Assembly (NCBI RefSeq): GCF_002379085.1
Contig: NZ_NBZW01000001.1
Span: 372,001 to 436,000 of the forward strand
From: Polaromonas sp. AET17H-212
GTDB lineage: Bacteria > Pseudomonadota > Gammaproteobacteria > Burkholderiales > Burkholderiaceae_C
Direction: 5' to 3'
Length of the DNA: 64,000 bases
How positions within the stretch are numbered: position 1 is the first letter of the stretch; each line of letters opens with the position of its first letter. Below, in pieces: positions 1 to 9,659 of the stretch. The position numbers and the translations under genes were made by a program. The notes under the pieces are model-generated. The model was not told where the DNA came from and searched no databases. It saw only the letters and a list, made by a program, of their open reading frames with translations.

Positions 1-325
1 CGGAAGCCGCAGGCGCAGCAGCGGGGGCGGAGGCAGTGGCCACAGCCACCGCTGCTGCGGCAGGTGCAGCAGCAGAGGCCTTGCCTTCGGTATCGATTCT
101 GGCAATCAGCTGTTCGGCCGTGACCGTGCCACCGTCGGCGACCAGGATCTCGGCCAGGACACCGGCGGCAGGCGCGGGCACTTCCAGCACCACCTTGTCG
201 GTTTCGATCTCGATCAGGATTTCGTCGATGGCGATGGCGTCGCCGACTTTTTTCTTCCACTGCAGCATGGTGGCTTCCGCCACGGATTCGGACAACTGCG
301 GGACCTTGACTTCTACGATAGCCAT
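1..325 (-). CDS. sucB: 2-oxoglutarate dehydrogenase E2 component, dihydrolipoyl succinyltransferase (5' part only)
   Basis: This is the N-terminal part of the E2 core of the 2-oxoglutarate dehydrogenase complex, which passes the succinyl group from E1 to CoA in the TCA cycle. The visible 108 residues begin MAIVEVKVPQLSESV and form one lipoyl domain. The lipoylated lysine is K44 in the ETDKVVLEV motif. An Ala-rich linker follows, of the kind that lets the lipoyl arm swing. The gene runs off the left edge of the window, so the E1/E3-binding and catalytic domains are not seen. It starts 54 bp after the sucA stop on the same strand and is surely co-transcribed with it. Confidence 0.95.
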   Translation of the reverse strand, partial: MAIVEVKVPQLSESVAEATMLQWKKKVGDAIAIDEILIEIETDKVVLEVPAPAAGVLAEILVADGGTVTAEQLIARIDTEGKASAAAPAAAAVAVATASAPAAAPAAS

Positions 326-379
326 GTGAATTCTTTCGGGTTGTGGGTTCGATGGGGTGCGCCAGCCGGCGCAGCCCTC

Positions 380-3259
380 TTATTTGGTCAGGACAAAGCC
401 CTTGAGCTTGCCGAAGGCGCCGTCGACCAGCGCTTTTTGCTGTTCCTGGTGCAGGTGCGAATAACCCACGGCCGGGGACGCCGAGGCCGCACGGCCCGAG
501 TAACCCAGCTTCTGGCCTTCGGCCATGTTTTCATGGATGTAGTGCTGCACGAAGAACCAGGCGCCCTGGTTCTGCGGCTCGTCCTGGCACCAGACGATGT
601 CGGTGACATTCGGGTACTTCTTCAGCTCGGCCGCAAAAGCCTTGTGTGGGAAGGGATAGAGCTGCTCCACACGCAGGATGGCGACGTCGTCGACGCCCTT
701 TTCCTCGCGCTTCTTGGCCAGGTCGTAGTAGACCTTGCCCGAACAGGCGACGACACGTTTGACCTTGTCGGCCTTGAGCCCGCCGCTGTCGGGGATCACC
801 GTCTGGAAACCGCCCTTGGTGAACTCGGACAGTGGCGAGGTGGCATCCTTGTTGCGCAGCAGCGACTTGGGCGTCATGATGACCAGCGGCTTGCGCAGGT
901 TGCGCACCATCTGGCGGCGCAGCACATGGAAGATCTGGCTGGCCGTCGTCGGCTGGACCACCTGCATGTTGGTGTCGGCCGACAGCTGCATGAAACGCTC
1001 CAGGCGCGCCGAGCTGTGCTCCGGCCCCTGGCCTTCATAACCGTGCGGCAGCATCAACGTGATGCCGTTGACACGGCCCCACTTGACCTCGCCCGAGGCG
1101 ATGAACTGGTCGATCACGACCTGTGCACCGTTGGCGAAGTCGCCGAACTGTGCTTCCCAGATCACCAGCGTGTTGGGATCGTTGGAGGCATAACCGTATT
1201 CGAACGCCAGCACCGCCTCTTCCGACAGGATGGAGTCGATCACGACAAACGGAGCCTGGTTGTCGGCCACGTTCTGCAGCGGCACATAGGTGCCGGTATC
1301 CCACTTCTCACGGCTCTGGTCGTGGATCACCGAATGGCGGTGGGTGAATGTGCCGCGTCCACAGTCCTCGCCGGACAGGCGCACCGGGTAGCCGCTGGCC
1401 ACCAGCGAGGCCAGCGCCATGTGTTCGCCCATGCCCCAGTCCACCGGAATGTCGCCGCGGCCCATGGCTGCGCGGTCGTCGTACACCTTCTTGACAAGCT
1501 GGTGGGCCGTGACCGTCGGCGGGATGGTGCTGATTTTTTCAGACAGACGTTTCCACTCGGCCATCGGAATGGCGGTGTCGCCGGCGTCGGTCCATTTCTT
1601 GCCCAGGTAGGGGCTCCAGTCCACCGCGTACTTGCTCTTGAAGTTGGTGATGACCGGGTCAAAGGTGCTTTTGCCGGCATCCAGCGCGGCGCGCACGGCC
1701 TTGACCATGTCGTCACCCAGCGTCTCGCCCATGCCCTGCGCCGCCAGCTTGTCGGCGTACAGTTTGCGGGTACCGGGGTGTTGTGCAATTTTCTTGTACA
1801 TCAGCGGCTGCGTGAGCGCCGGCGTGTCCTGCTCGTTGTGGCCCAACTTGCGGAAACAGATGATGTCCACCACGACGTCCTTCTGGAATTCCATGCGGAA
1901 CTCGAGCGCGAGCTGGGTCGCCAGCACCACGGCTTCCGGGTCGTCGCCATTGACGTGCAACACGGGCGCCTCGATCATCTTGACGACGTCGGTGCAGTAC
2001 AGCGTGGAGCGGCTGTCGCGCGGGTCGCTGGTGGTGAAACCGATCTGGTTGTTGATCACGATGTGCACCGTGCCACCGGTGGAGTAGCCCCGGGTCTCGG
2101 CCAGGGCCAGGGTTTCCATGACCACGCCCTGCCCGGCAAACGCCGCGTCGCCGTGCACCAGCACCGGCAACACCTGCAAGCCCTTGGGGTCGGCGCGGCG
2201 ATCCATGCGGGCGCGCACCGAGCCCTCGACCACTGGATTGACGATTTCGAGGTGCGAGGGATTGAACGCCAGGCTCAGGTGCACCGGCCCGCCGGGGGTG
2301 GTGACGTCGGAACTGAAACCCTGGTGGTACTTGACGTCGCCGCTGGGCAGGTCTTCCGGGGCGGTGTGCTCAAACTCGGCAAACAGGTCGGCCGGCACCT
2401 TGCCCAGCGAGTTGACCAGCACGTTCAGGCGGCCGCGGTGGGCCATGCCGATCACGATCTCCTGCACGCCGATGCTGCCGCCGCGCTGGATCAGTTCGTC
2501 CATGCTGGCGATGAAGCTCTCGCCGCCTTCGAGCGAGAAGCGTTTTTGCCCGACATATTTGGTGTGAAGGAAACGCTCCAGGCCTTCCGCCGCCGACAGG
2601 CGGTCCAGGATGTGGCGTTTCTTCTCGGGCGTGAAATGAGGCTTGCTGCGGATGGCTTCGAGTTTTTGCTGCCACCAGCGCTTCTGGTTCTGGTCCGTCA
2701 TGTACATGTACTCGGCACCGATGGTGCCGCAGTAGGTCTCGCGCAGCGCATTGAGCAGCTCGCGCAGGCTCATGGTTTCCTTGCCGAAGAAGGTGTTGCT
2801 GGTGTTGAACACCGCTTCCTGGTCGGCATCGGTGAACCCGTAGAACGACGGGTCGAGCTCGGGAATGTTGTCGCGCTCGGTGCGTTTGAGGGGGTCCAGG
2901 TCGGCCCAGCGGGCGCCGACGTTGCGGTAGGCGGCAATCAGCTGCTGGACGGCCGTGCGCTTGCGTCCCCACTCGGAGTCGGCGGTGGAAGCACCCACCA
3001 CACGGGTCACGCCCTGCTTGGCACGTTCGGCGAAGGCGTTGACGACCGGCAGATGCGGCACGTCTTTGGCGTTGCTGCCGTCAACGGCAGGCACATTTTG
3101 CAGGGCGTCGAAATACTCGCGCCAGTTGTCGGGCACGCTGCCGGGGTTGGCAAGGTAGTTTTCGTACATCTCTTCGACATAGGGCGCATTGCCGCCGAAG
3201 AGATAGGTGTTGCCTTGATAGGCCGAATAGACGGACGATGCCGCCGGCAGGGAACTCAT
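380..3259 (-). CDS. sucA: 2-oxoglutarate dehydrogenase E1 component
   Basis: This thiamine diphosphate-dependent E1 decarboxylates 2-oxoglutarate and transfers the succinyl group to the lipoyl arm of SucB. It has 959 residues, close to the usual 930-960. The N-terminus (YLFGGNAPYVEEMYENYL) carries the usual E1o segment for binding the complex. The ThDP/Mg region is GDAAFAGQGVVMET followed by NNQIGFTT. The C-terminal half has the GEDCGRGTFTHRHSV and LPHGYEGQGPEHSSAR motifs typical of the family. The ATG at 3259 has a strong GGAGGT Shine-Dalgarno seven bases upstream. That site lies directly against a small perfect hairpin (see 3273-3289). The next gene downstream is sucB. Confidence 0.97.
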   Translation of the reverse strand: MSSLPAASSVYSAYQGNTYLFGGNAPYVEEMYENYLANPGSVPDNWREYFDALQNVPAVDGSNAKDVPHLPVVNAFAERAKQGVTRVVGASTADSEWGRKRTAVQQLIAAYRNVGARWADLDPLKRTERDNIPELDPSFYGFTDADQEAVFNTSNTFFGKETMSLRELLNALRETYCGTIGAEYMYMTDQNQKRWWQQKLEAIRSKPHFTPEKKRHILDRLSAAEGLERFLHTKYVGQKRFSLEGGESFIASMDELIQRGGSIGVQEIVIGMAHRGRLNVLVNSLGKVPADLFAEFEHTAPEDLPSGDVKYHQGFSSDVTTPGGPVHLSLAFNPSHLEIVNPVVEGSVRARMDRRADPKGLQVLPVLVHGDAAFAGQGVVMETLALAETRGYSTGGTVHIVINNQIGFTTSDPRDSRSTLYCTDVVKMIEAPVLHVNGDDPEAVVLATQLALEFRMEFQKDVVVDIICFRKLGHNEQDTPALTQPLMYKKIAQHPGTRKLYADKLAAQGMGETLGDDMVKAVRAALDAGKSTFDPVITNFKSKYAVDWSPYLGKKWTDAGDTAIPMAEWKRLSEKISTIPPTVTAHQLVKKVYDDRAAMGRGDIPVDWGMGEHMALASLVASGYPVRLSGEDCGRGTFTHRHSVIHDQSREKWDTGTYVPLQNVADNQAPFVVIDSILSEEAVLAFEYGYASNDPNTLVIWEAQFGDFANGAQVVIDQFIASGEVKWGRVNGITLMLPHGYEGQGPEHSSARLERFMQLSADTNMQVVQPTTASQIFHVLRRQMVRNLRKPLVIMTPKSLLRNKDATSPLSEFTKGGFQTVIPDSGGLKADKVKRVVACSGKVYYDLAKKREEKGVDDVAILRVEQLYPFPHKAFAAELKKYPNVTDIVWCQDEPQNQGAWFFVQHYIHENMAEGQKLGYSGRAASASPAVGYSHLHQEQQKALVDGAFGKLKGFVLTK

Positions 3260-3266
3260 TACGCTG

Positions 3267-3289
3267 ACCTCCGTTTCCCTTGGGGAAAC
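3267..3289 (-). promoter_or_regulatory. sucA ribosome binding site abutting a perfect 7-bp hairpin
   Basis: On the minus strand GTTTCCC-CAA-GGGAAAC (3289-3273) forms a perfect 7-bp stem with a three-base loop. It ends exactly where the GGAGGT Shine-Dalgarno (3272-3267) begins, seven bases before the sucA ATG. A stem this close to the ribosome site could affect initiation or mRNA stability. The structure is seen in the sequence; any regulatory role is inference. Confidence 0.5.
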
Positions 3290-3420
3290 ATTAGCTGGCC
3301 ACAGCAGGATGTGGCTGGTTGATTAACCTTCCGCAACACGGCTGGACCGATTAGCGGATGCGACTGTGGCAAGGAAGGGCCTTCAGAAACACCCTCAATT
3401 GTGCCACCGAATGGCTAAAT

Positions 3421-3460
3421 GACGAAACCCGGGCCGCCACCCAGGCGCCCGGGTTTTGTC
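3421..3460 (-). terminator. Long GC-rich inverted repeat, probable terminator left from the soxB remnant
   Basis: GACAAAACCCGGGC pairs with GCCCGGGTTTCGTC: 14 bp with a single G-T pair and a 12-base loop. It lies 36 bp beyond the stop codon of the soxB remnant on the minus strand and 130 bp upstream of sucA. It could have ended the lost sox transcript and now insulates sucA. The T-run is short on either strand, so strength and direction are uncertain. Confidence 0.55.
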
Positions 3461-3496
3461 AGGAAGTGTCAGCCGCTGCCGGCTGGACCCGGCGCC

Positions 3497-3669
3497 TCAG
3501 GCCAGGCCGGGATTACCGGCATGCCGACCAGGCTCGGCAGATTGAGTTTGGGCGGCCCAGGCTTCAACGGGCTTGCCATTCAGGCGCATGTCCTGGATAC
3601 GCCGGCCCATTTTGGCGCCCGACTCACAACGCGGTAGCGCAGACCGCCAGCCCGTATACGGGCCTGACC
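3497..3669 (-). pseudogene. soxB: soxB 3'-end remnant (thiosulfohydrolase), frameshifted and internally deleted
   Basis: Read on the minus strand, three frames together spell the C-terminus of SoxB, the periplasmic thiosulfohydrolase of the Sox pathway. GQARIRAGGLRYR (from 3669) is followed after a shift by MGRRIQDMRLNGKPVEA (from 3610). Seven bases later comes PKLNLPSLVGMP (from 3552), and then, needing one missing G, GNPGLA and a stop at 3497. In intact SoxB as I recall it, the DMRLNGKP segment is followed by about 40 residues before the PKLN..LVG..GNPG tail, so an internal deletion is implied. No intact reading frame remains. A long inverted repeat sits just past the stop. The family match is from memory, not a search. 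Confidence 0.6.
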
Positions 3670-3799
3670 TATGCCAGGAACCCCGGTGCCGGCATGGTCA
3701 CCGGCGCGGTGGTTTTCAAGAAATAACCGCGATCCGGTCGCAGGCCACCGCGATCGCCTGCCTTCACCCGCCCAAGGCTATTGAAACAGCCGGAATGCT

Positions 3800-3861
3800 A
3801 CATTTTTCATAGCTGATGGCGCAAGTGCCATCATGGCCAACACCACTTTTTGCATCAAGAG
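3800..3861 (+). repeat. Repeat family A, copy A1 (diverged)
   Basis: Matches the outline TTTCATAGCTG-ATGGCGC... and a later TTTTTGCATCAAGA half. Intergenic, just downstream of the prpE stop. Confidence 0.55.
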
Positions 3862-3881
3862 GCAGGGGCGCGCCCCGGCTG

Positions 3882-5795
<1,914 letters not shown>

Positions 5796-5831
5796 GCGTT
5801 TGTCTCCGGAATGTTTCGTTGGGTCCAGGGC

Positions 5832-6809
5832 TCAGATCTTGACGACGATGCGGCCGCGCACCTTGCCGGCCATCAAGTCAGCGGCTTTTTCTGCCGCCCG
5901 GCTCAGTGGTACTTCTTCCACGATGGCTTCGAGTTTGGCCGGGTCCAGGTCCGTCGCCAGCCTGTCCCAGGCCTGCTGGCGGCGCGCCAGCGGGGCCAGC
6001 ACGCTGTCGATGCCTGCCAGTGTCACGCCACGCAGGATGAAGGGCATCACCGTGACCGGAAAGTCCGCCCCCTGGGCCAGCCCGCAGGCCGCCACCACGC
6101 CGCCGTAACGCGTTTGCGCGCAGGCATTGGCCAGCGTGTGCGAACCGACCGCGTCCACCACGGCGGCCCAGCGTTCCTTTTGCAGCGGCTTGCCCGGTGC
6201 AGCCAGCTCGGCCCGGTCCATCACGGCGCCCGCGCCCAGTTGCTTCAGATAAGCTTCCTCGCTGGCCTTGCCGGTGGCCGCCACCACGCGGTAACCGAGC
6301 TTGCCCAACAGCGCCACCGCCACGCTGCCGACACCGCCGGTGGCACCCGTGACCAGCACCTCACCGTCGCCGGGCTTCAGGCCATGCTTTTCCAGCGCCA
6401 GCACACACAGCATGGCGGTGTAACCCGCCGTGCCGATGGCCATGGCCTGGCGTGTGGTGAAAGCGGCCGGCAGCCTGACCAGCCAGTCGCCCTGCAGGCG
6501 CGCGCGTTCGGCCATCAGGCCCCAGCGCGTCTCGCCCAGGCCCCAGCCGTTGTGGATGAAACGGTCGCCGGTTTTCCACGCGGGGTGGCTGGATTCGAGC
6601 ACCGTGCCCGCACCATCAATGCCCGCCACCATGGGCCAGCTGCGCACCACCGGGCCGGTGTTGGTGATGGCCAGGCCATCCTTGTAGTTCAGGGTCGAAT
6701 ACTCGACCTGCACCAGCACATCGCCGGCCGGCAACTGGGCTTCATCGAGAGAAACAAGCGCGGCAGAAAAGCCGGCATCGGACTTGTTGAGTTGCAGGGC
6801 TTTGAACAT
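5832..6809 (-). CDS. acuI: Acrylyl-CoA reductase (NADPH), YhdH/AcuI family
   Basis: A zinc-free medium-chain reductase that turns acrylyl-CoA into propionyl-CoA with NADPH. This detoxifies acrylyl-CoA formed from DMSP or 3-hydroxypropionate. Its 325 residues match AcuI/YhdH. The N-terminus MFKALQLNKSDAGFSAALVS and the STLNYKDGLAIT motif are diagnostic. The Rossmann loop is TGATGGVGSVAVALL at about residue 150. It is the first gene of the pair with prpE and has a plausible promoter at 6849-6877. A general quinone oxidoreductase is the alternative name, but the pairing with an acyl-CoA synthetase favours AcuI. Confidence 0.9.
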   Translation of the reverse strand: MFKALQLNKSDAGFSAALVSLDEAQLPAGDVLVQVEYSTLNYKDGLAITNTGPVVRSWPMVAGIDGAGTVLESSHPAWKTGDRFIHNGWGLGETRWGLMAERARLQGDWLVRLPAAFTTRQAMAIGTAGYTAMLCVLALEKHGLKPGDGEVLVTGATGGVGSVAVALLGKLGYRVVAATGKASEEAYLKQLGAGAVMDRAELAAPGKPLQKERWAAVVDAVGSHTLANACAQTRYGGVVAACGLAQGADFPVTVMPFILRGVTLAGIDSVLAPLARRQQAWDRLATDLDPAKLEAIVEEVPLSRAAEKAADLMAGKVRGRIVVKI

Positions 6810-6848
6810 GGTTGTCTCCGGTTAGTCTCTAAACTGAATTCATAATTA

Positions 6849-6877
6849 TTTATAACAGACTTGCATGGGACTGACAG
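6849..6877 (-). promoter_or_regulatory. Predicted sigma-70 promoter of acuI-prpE
   Basis: On the minus strand CTGTCA (6877-6872), a 17-bp spacer and TATAAA (6854-6849) lie about 40 bp upstream of the acuI ATG, in an AT-rich patch that stands out from the GC-rich surroundings. The -10 matches 5 of 6 and the -35 matches 4 of 6 consensus bases. Confidence 0.5.
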
Positions 6878-7049
6878 GTTCCCCAGGACATCTCAAAGTC
6901 TGTCGGTGGTCCGCCCGACTTGGTCGCCCAGCGCCAAACCGCACCTGCACAACCGAGCCACGGCAGCACTTGGAGGGCCGTCCGATGAAAAAGGCGGTAA
7001 CCCTGCCATTGCCCCCCCCCCAACCGACGGACAGCCCGCCTCGATGGCG

Positions 7050-7544
7050 TCAAAACTCAAGCGCGTCGGCGATCGCCTTGATCCCGGCCTGAGCGCAGAC
7101 CTCATCAACTTCGCCGCCAGGGGCACCAGAGACACCAATGGCGCCATAAATGGCGCCGCCACCCTCAATCAGAAGGCCACCCCCCACCGCGAGCATGCGC
7201 GGCACGCCGCGAATGCCGCTCATGGGCCGGCCCGCCTGGGTTTCCGCCGCCAGCGCCAGCGTGGAGGTGCGGAAACTGACAGCCGTCCACGCCTTGTTGG
7301 TGGCGACCTCCACGGTGTGCGGACCCGCGAAACGGTCACGCAGAAAGACCTGGGTCAGGCCGGCACGGTCGACCACGGCCACGCCGATCTGGTAGCCTTG
7401 CTGGCGGCAGGCCTCCATGGCCGCCCTGGCCGCTGTCAGCGCCGTTTCCGGCGTGAGTGATTTGGTCTGAAACGTGGCCTGTTGCGCAAAGGCGAGTCCG
7501 GCAAGCCCGAAGAGCACGAGGGCCAGAAGGGTTGAAGTACGCAT
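7050..7544 (-). CDS. Secreted GlcG/HbpS-family heme-binding-like protein
   Basis: A 164-residue protein with an N-terminal signal peptide (MRTSTLLALVLFGLAGLAFA, cleavage after AFA). One GlcG/HbpS domain follows, with the family features GYQIGVAVVDRAG at the start, RPMSGIRGVP in the middle and GGAIYGAIGVSGAPGGEVDE near the end. Members are small periplasmic or extracellular proteins; HbpS binds heme, and many others are of unknown role near oxidoreductases. The gene stands alone, with no obvious partner. A run of ten C (7012-7021) lies 29 bp beyond its stop. Confidence 0.85.
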   Translation of the reverse strand: MRTSTLLALVLFGLAGLAFAQQATFQTKSLTPETALTAARAAMEACRQQGYQIGVAVVDRAGLTQVFLRDRFAGPHTVEVATNKAWTAVSFRTSTLALAAETQAGRPMSGIRGVPRMLAVGGGLLIEGGGAIYGAIGVSGAPGGEVDEVCAQAGIKAIADALEF

Positions 7545-7791
7545 GGTGTCTCCTGCAGATCGCTGGGTTCCAGGGAAGAAACGGGACGGCCAACTTCCAG
7601 GCAGACGACACCCGTACTGGTGGGGCTACAGAGTGACACCCCGCCGCGCGGGAAAGGTCACACGATTCATCCCCCGACGGAAGGGCAAGTCCAGCACCAT
7701 CGTAGCGGCTGGCGCCGATTTGGCAAAGCCCTTCTCACCCACCCGTCAGCCCCCTTGGCCACCGGCCGCGCCACGGCCAGGAACGCGTGGC

Positions 7792-8079
7792 TCACTTGTG
7801 CGCGATGGGCTTGTCCGTGAAGAGGTAGTCTTTCATCTCACTCGAAAATTTAGGATCCTTCCTGCGGATCCACTCGAGAACCATGGCCGCATGTTCCTTT
7901 TCCTCGTCACGGTTGTGCTGGAGGATGGCCTTGAGGTCGGGGTCTTTGCAGGCATCGGCGCGCTGGTTGTACCAGTCCACCGCCTCCAGCTCCTCCATGA
8001 GCGAGACGATGGCCCGGTGCATGTCCCGGGTTTCGTCGGACAGTTCATTGATGGGTTCGTGGTAACCAACACTGGACAT
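7792..8079 (-). CDS. Encapsulated-ferritin-like protein (EncFtn family), no encapsulin gene nearby
   Basis: A 95-residue two-helix ferritin-like protein closely resembling the Rhodospirillum rubrum encapsulated ferritin as I recall it (HRAIVSLMEELEAVDWY and HNRDEEKEHAAMVLEW). In that family the half-ferritin forms a decamer whose iron site is built at the dimer interface. The ligands expected from R. rubrum are present with a shift of two: E29, E30, E32, W36, Y37, E60 and H63. The protein ends at TDKPIAHK and has no visible C-terminal encapsulin-targeting peptide. No encapsulin shell gene is in the window. Start ATG 8079 has AGGAG eight bases upstream. Likely role: iron oxidation or storage. 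Confidence 0.85.
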   Translation of the reverse strand: MSSVGYHEPINELSDETRDMHRAIVSLMEELEAVDWYNQRADACKDPDLKAILQHNRDEEKEHAAMVLEWIRRKDPKFSSEMKDYLFTDKPIAHK

Positions 8080-8179
8080 GGTGTGTTCTCCTGTTGCAGT
8101 CAGTTCTTATAACAAACCCAGCCCGAGCGGCGGTGATCAGGGTGCTTGTCCGATCACTGCGCTCAATGAATTGCGCGCG

Positions 8180-8803
8180 CTACTCCACCAGGGCCAGCAC
8201 GTCCCTGAACGCCGGATGCTCCGCGGTGCGCAGCCACTCAAACGCCACCATCTCGGTCGTCACCAGTTCGGCGCCGGCGCCGGCCAAGCGGTCGAAGGCC
8301 GCATCGCGGTTGCGTTCGGTGCGCGAACTGCAGGCGTCGGTCACGACCCAGACCTCGAACTCCTCTTCGAGCAGGCCCAGCGCGGTCTGCAGCAGGCACA
8401 CATGCGCCTCGCAGCCGGCCATCACGATGACGCCCCGCCCTTCTTCTTCTGCCGGCGCGGCCTTCTGCAGGTGTTTGGGCAGGCTGCGGGCATTGCCGCC
8501 TGCAGGGGCCTTGCGGGCGGGTGGCCGCAGCCACTCGGCCAGGCCATCGTCCACGGCGTTGAAATGCATCTTGTCCAGCGTCCTGCCGCCGGCCGCCGCG
8601 ATGGCAGCAGCGACCCCGGGCAGGTTGGGGCCCAGCTTGTCGGGCGTCTGCGCCGTGCCCCAGACCGGCACCTCCATGAGCCTGGCCATGCCGGCCAGCC
8701 GCAGCGCATTGGCAACCACGAGGTCGCCTTCAAAAATGGCGGGCATCAGGCGGACCTGGTAGTCCACCAGCACGAGTTGGGAGTCATCGGCATCAAGCAA
8801 CAT
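8180..8803 (-). CDS. Isochorismatase-family cysteine hydrolase
   Basis: A 207-residue alpha/beta hydrolase of the isochorismatase/nicotinamidase superfamily. The triad is visible: D14 in LVLVDYQ, K78 in LDKMHF and C131 in VMAGCEAHVCLLQTAL. An insertion around residues 93-121 (RPPARKAPAGG to PAEEEG) between Lys and Cys looks like a low-complexity loop rather than domain structure. The family cleaves amides or vinyl ethers (ureidoacrylate, nicotinamide, isochorismate), and the substrate here cannot be told. It lies between the ferritin-like gene and a DUF2721 gene, all on the minus strand with 90-100 bp gaps, so co-transcription is possible but not shown. Confidence 0.85.
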   Translation of the reverse strand: MLLDADDSQLVLVDYQVRLMPAIFEGDLVVANALRLAGMARLMEVPVWGTAQTPDKLGPNLPGVAAAIAAAGGRTLDKMHFNAVDDGLAEWLRPPARKAPAGGNARSLPKHLQKAAPAEEEGRGVIVMAGCEAHVCLLQTALGLLEEEFEVWVVTDACSSRTERNRDAAFDRLAGAGAELVTTEMVAFEWLRTAEHPAFRDVLALVE

Positions 8804-8891
8804 AGGTAGTCCTGAGAGTTGGGTTCAAAATGGTTTTTCGACCCGGTGCAGCGGGAGCGCCAGGCTCTTTTCACCGCAAGCCGGTGGAATG

Positions 8892-9359
8892 TCAGGGCGC
8901 CGGTGGCTGTACCGGCAGTTGTGCAAACTTGAGCAGGCGCGTTGCCAGCAGGGTTTCGGCCAGGAAACACAGCAGCGCCAGCAGGAAACAGAACACCCCC
9001 GAGAGGAAACTCACCGTGGCGATCTTGAGCGTGGGCAGGTCGCTGGTCTCGCCGAGGAAAAGCAGCACAATGGTCAGGCCGATCAGGATGGCGCAAAAGG
9101 TCAGCAGGGCCAGACAGCCGTTGACCAGCCAGCCACGGTGCCGCAGTTCGCCCAGCTCCGCATACATCCTGATGGCTTTGGCCTCCTCGACGCCGCCACT
9201 TTCCAGCCGATTCTCCAGAAAACGCGCGCGGTCAATGATGCGGGCCAGCCGGCCCGCCACGGCGGCAATCATCCCGGAAACGGCCGTGAGCAGGAACACC
9301 GGCGCCACAGCGAGCTGTATGCCGTGGGTAACCGCGGCAAGGTCAGGCGCAAAGTTCAT
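8892..9359 (-). CDS. DUF2721-family inner-membrane protein
   Basis: A 155-residue membrane protein with three predicted transmembrane helices: about residues 12-36 (GIQLAVAPVFLLTAVSGMI), 78-103 (GCLALLTFCAILIGLTIVLL) and 113-138 (FLSGVFCFLLALLCFLAETLL). The conserved DUF2721 signature R.ARIIDR.R.L lies between the first two helices. Function is unknown for the family. The last residues are proline-rich (LPVQPPAP). Confidence 0.8.
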   Translation of the reverse strand: MNFAPDLAAVTHGIQLAVAPVFLLTAVSGMIAAVAGRLARIIDRARFLENRLESGGVEEAKAIRMYAELGELRHRGWLVNGCLALLTFCAILIGLTIVLLFLGETSDLPTLKIATVSFLSGVFCFLLALLCFLAETLLATRLLKFAQLPVQPPAP

Positions 9360-9659
9360 GCAGGACTCCAGCTTATCGGTTGGGAAGATCGGTATTTTGT
9401 CATGCGGCCATCAGCTTGCGCGCCGGTTGTTCAGCCTGGCCAGGCTTTTGCCGCGGCCTTCCTACGCAAGAGTCGTCGCTGTCCGACACGCCGTTCCAGC
9501 AAGCTCCGGCAAACTGCGGGCTGTGCGTGGCGATGCCGCCCCGCGGGACGGGACAAGCTGTCCCCGCTGGCGGCTTGCCCGCAACCGCAAGCGGGCCGCG
9601 CAGCGAGGCCCCGATGATAGGATGTTTGAGTTGCCCTCCCTGAACGTGAATCAAAAGTT
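9360..9659. other. Divergent intergenic region with two small hairpins
   Basis: No gene is seen. Two adjacent inverted repeats are present: GGGACA-AGC-TGTCCC (9550-9564) and GCTTGC-N8-GCAAGC (9573-9592), about 70 bp before the next plus-strand start. The promoters of both flanking genes must lie here, but no clear boxes stand out. Confidence 0.4.

Larger units (their letters stand above)
3290..3881. other. Intergenic region between prpE and sucA, no intact gene
   Basis: Apart from the soxB remnant, the inverted repeat at 3421-3460 and a repeat-family-A copy at 3800-3861, I see no coding sequence. The short plus-strand open frames here (3358-3726, 3573-3812) have no recognisable protein content and cross the remnant. 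The sucA promoter should lie within about 3290-3420, but I cannot name convincing -35/-10 boxes. Confidence 0.6.

Noticed and set aside
326-3322. A 998-residue open frame on the plus strand opposite sucA
   Set aside because: It is the antisense shadow of a clear sucA gene; it is rich in His/Val/Arg, as high-GC reverse frames are, and has no family motif.
3358-3726. A 122-residue plus-strand open frame before prpE
   Set aside because: No recognisable content, and it runs across the soxB remnant read on the other strand.
7012-7021. Run of ten C as a possible phase-variation tract
   Set aside because: It lies 29 bp beyond the stop of the GlcG-like gene and outside any promoter or reading frame I can support.
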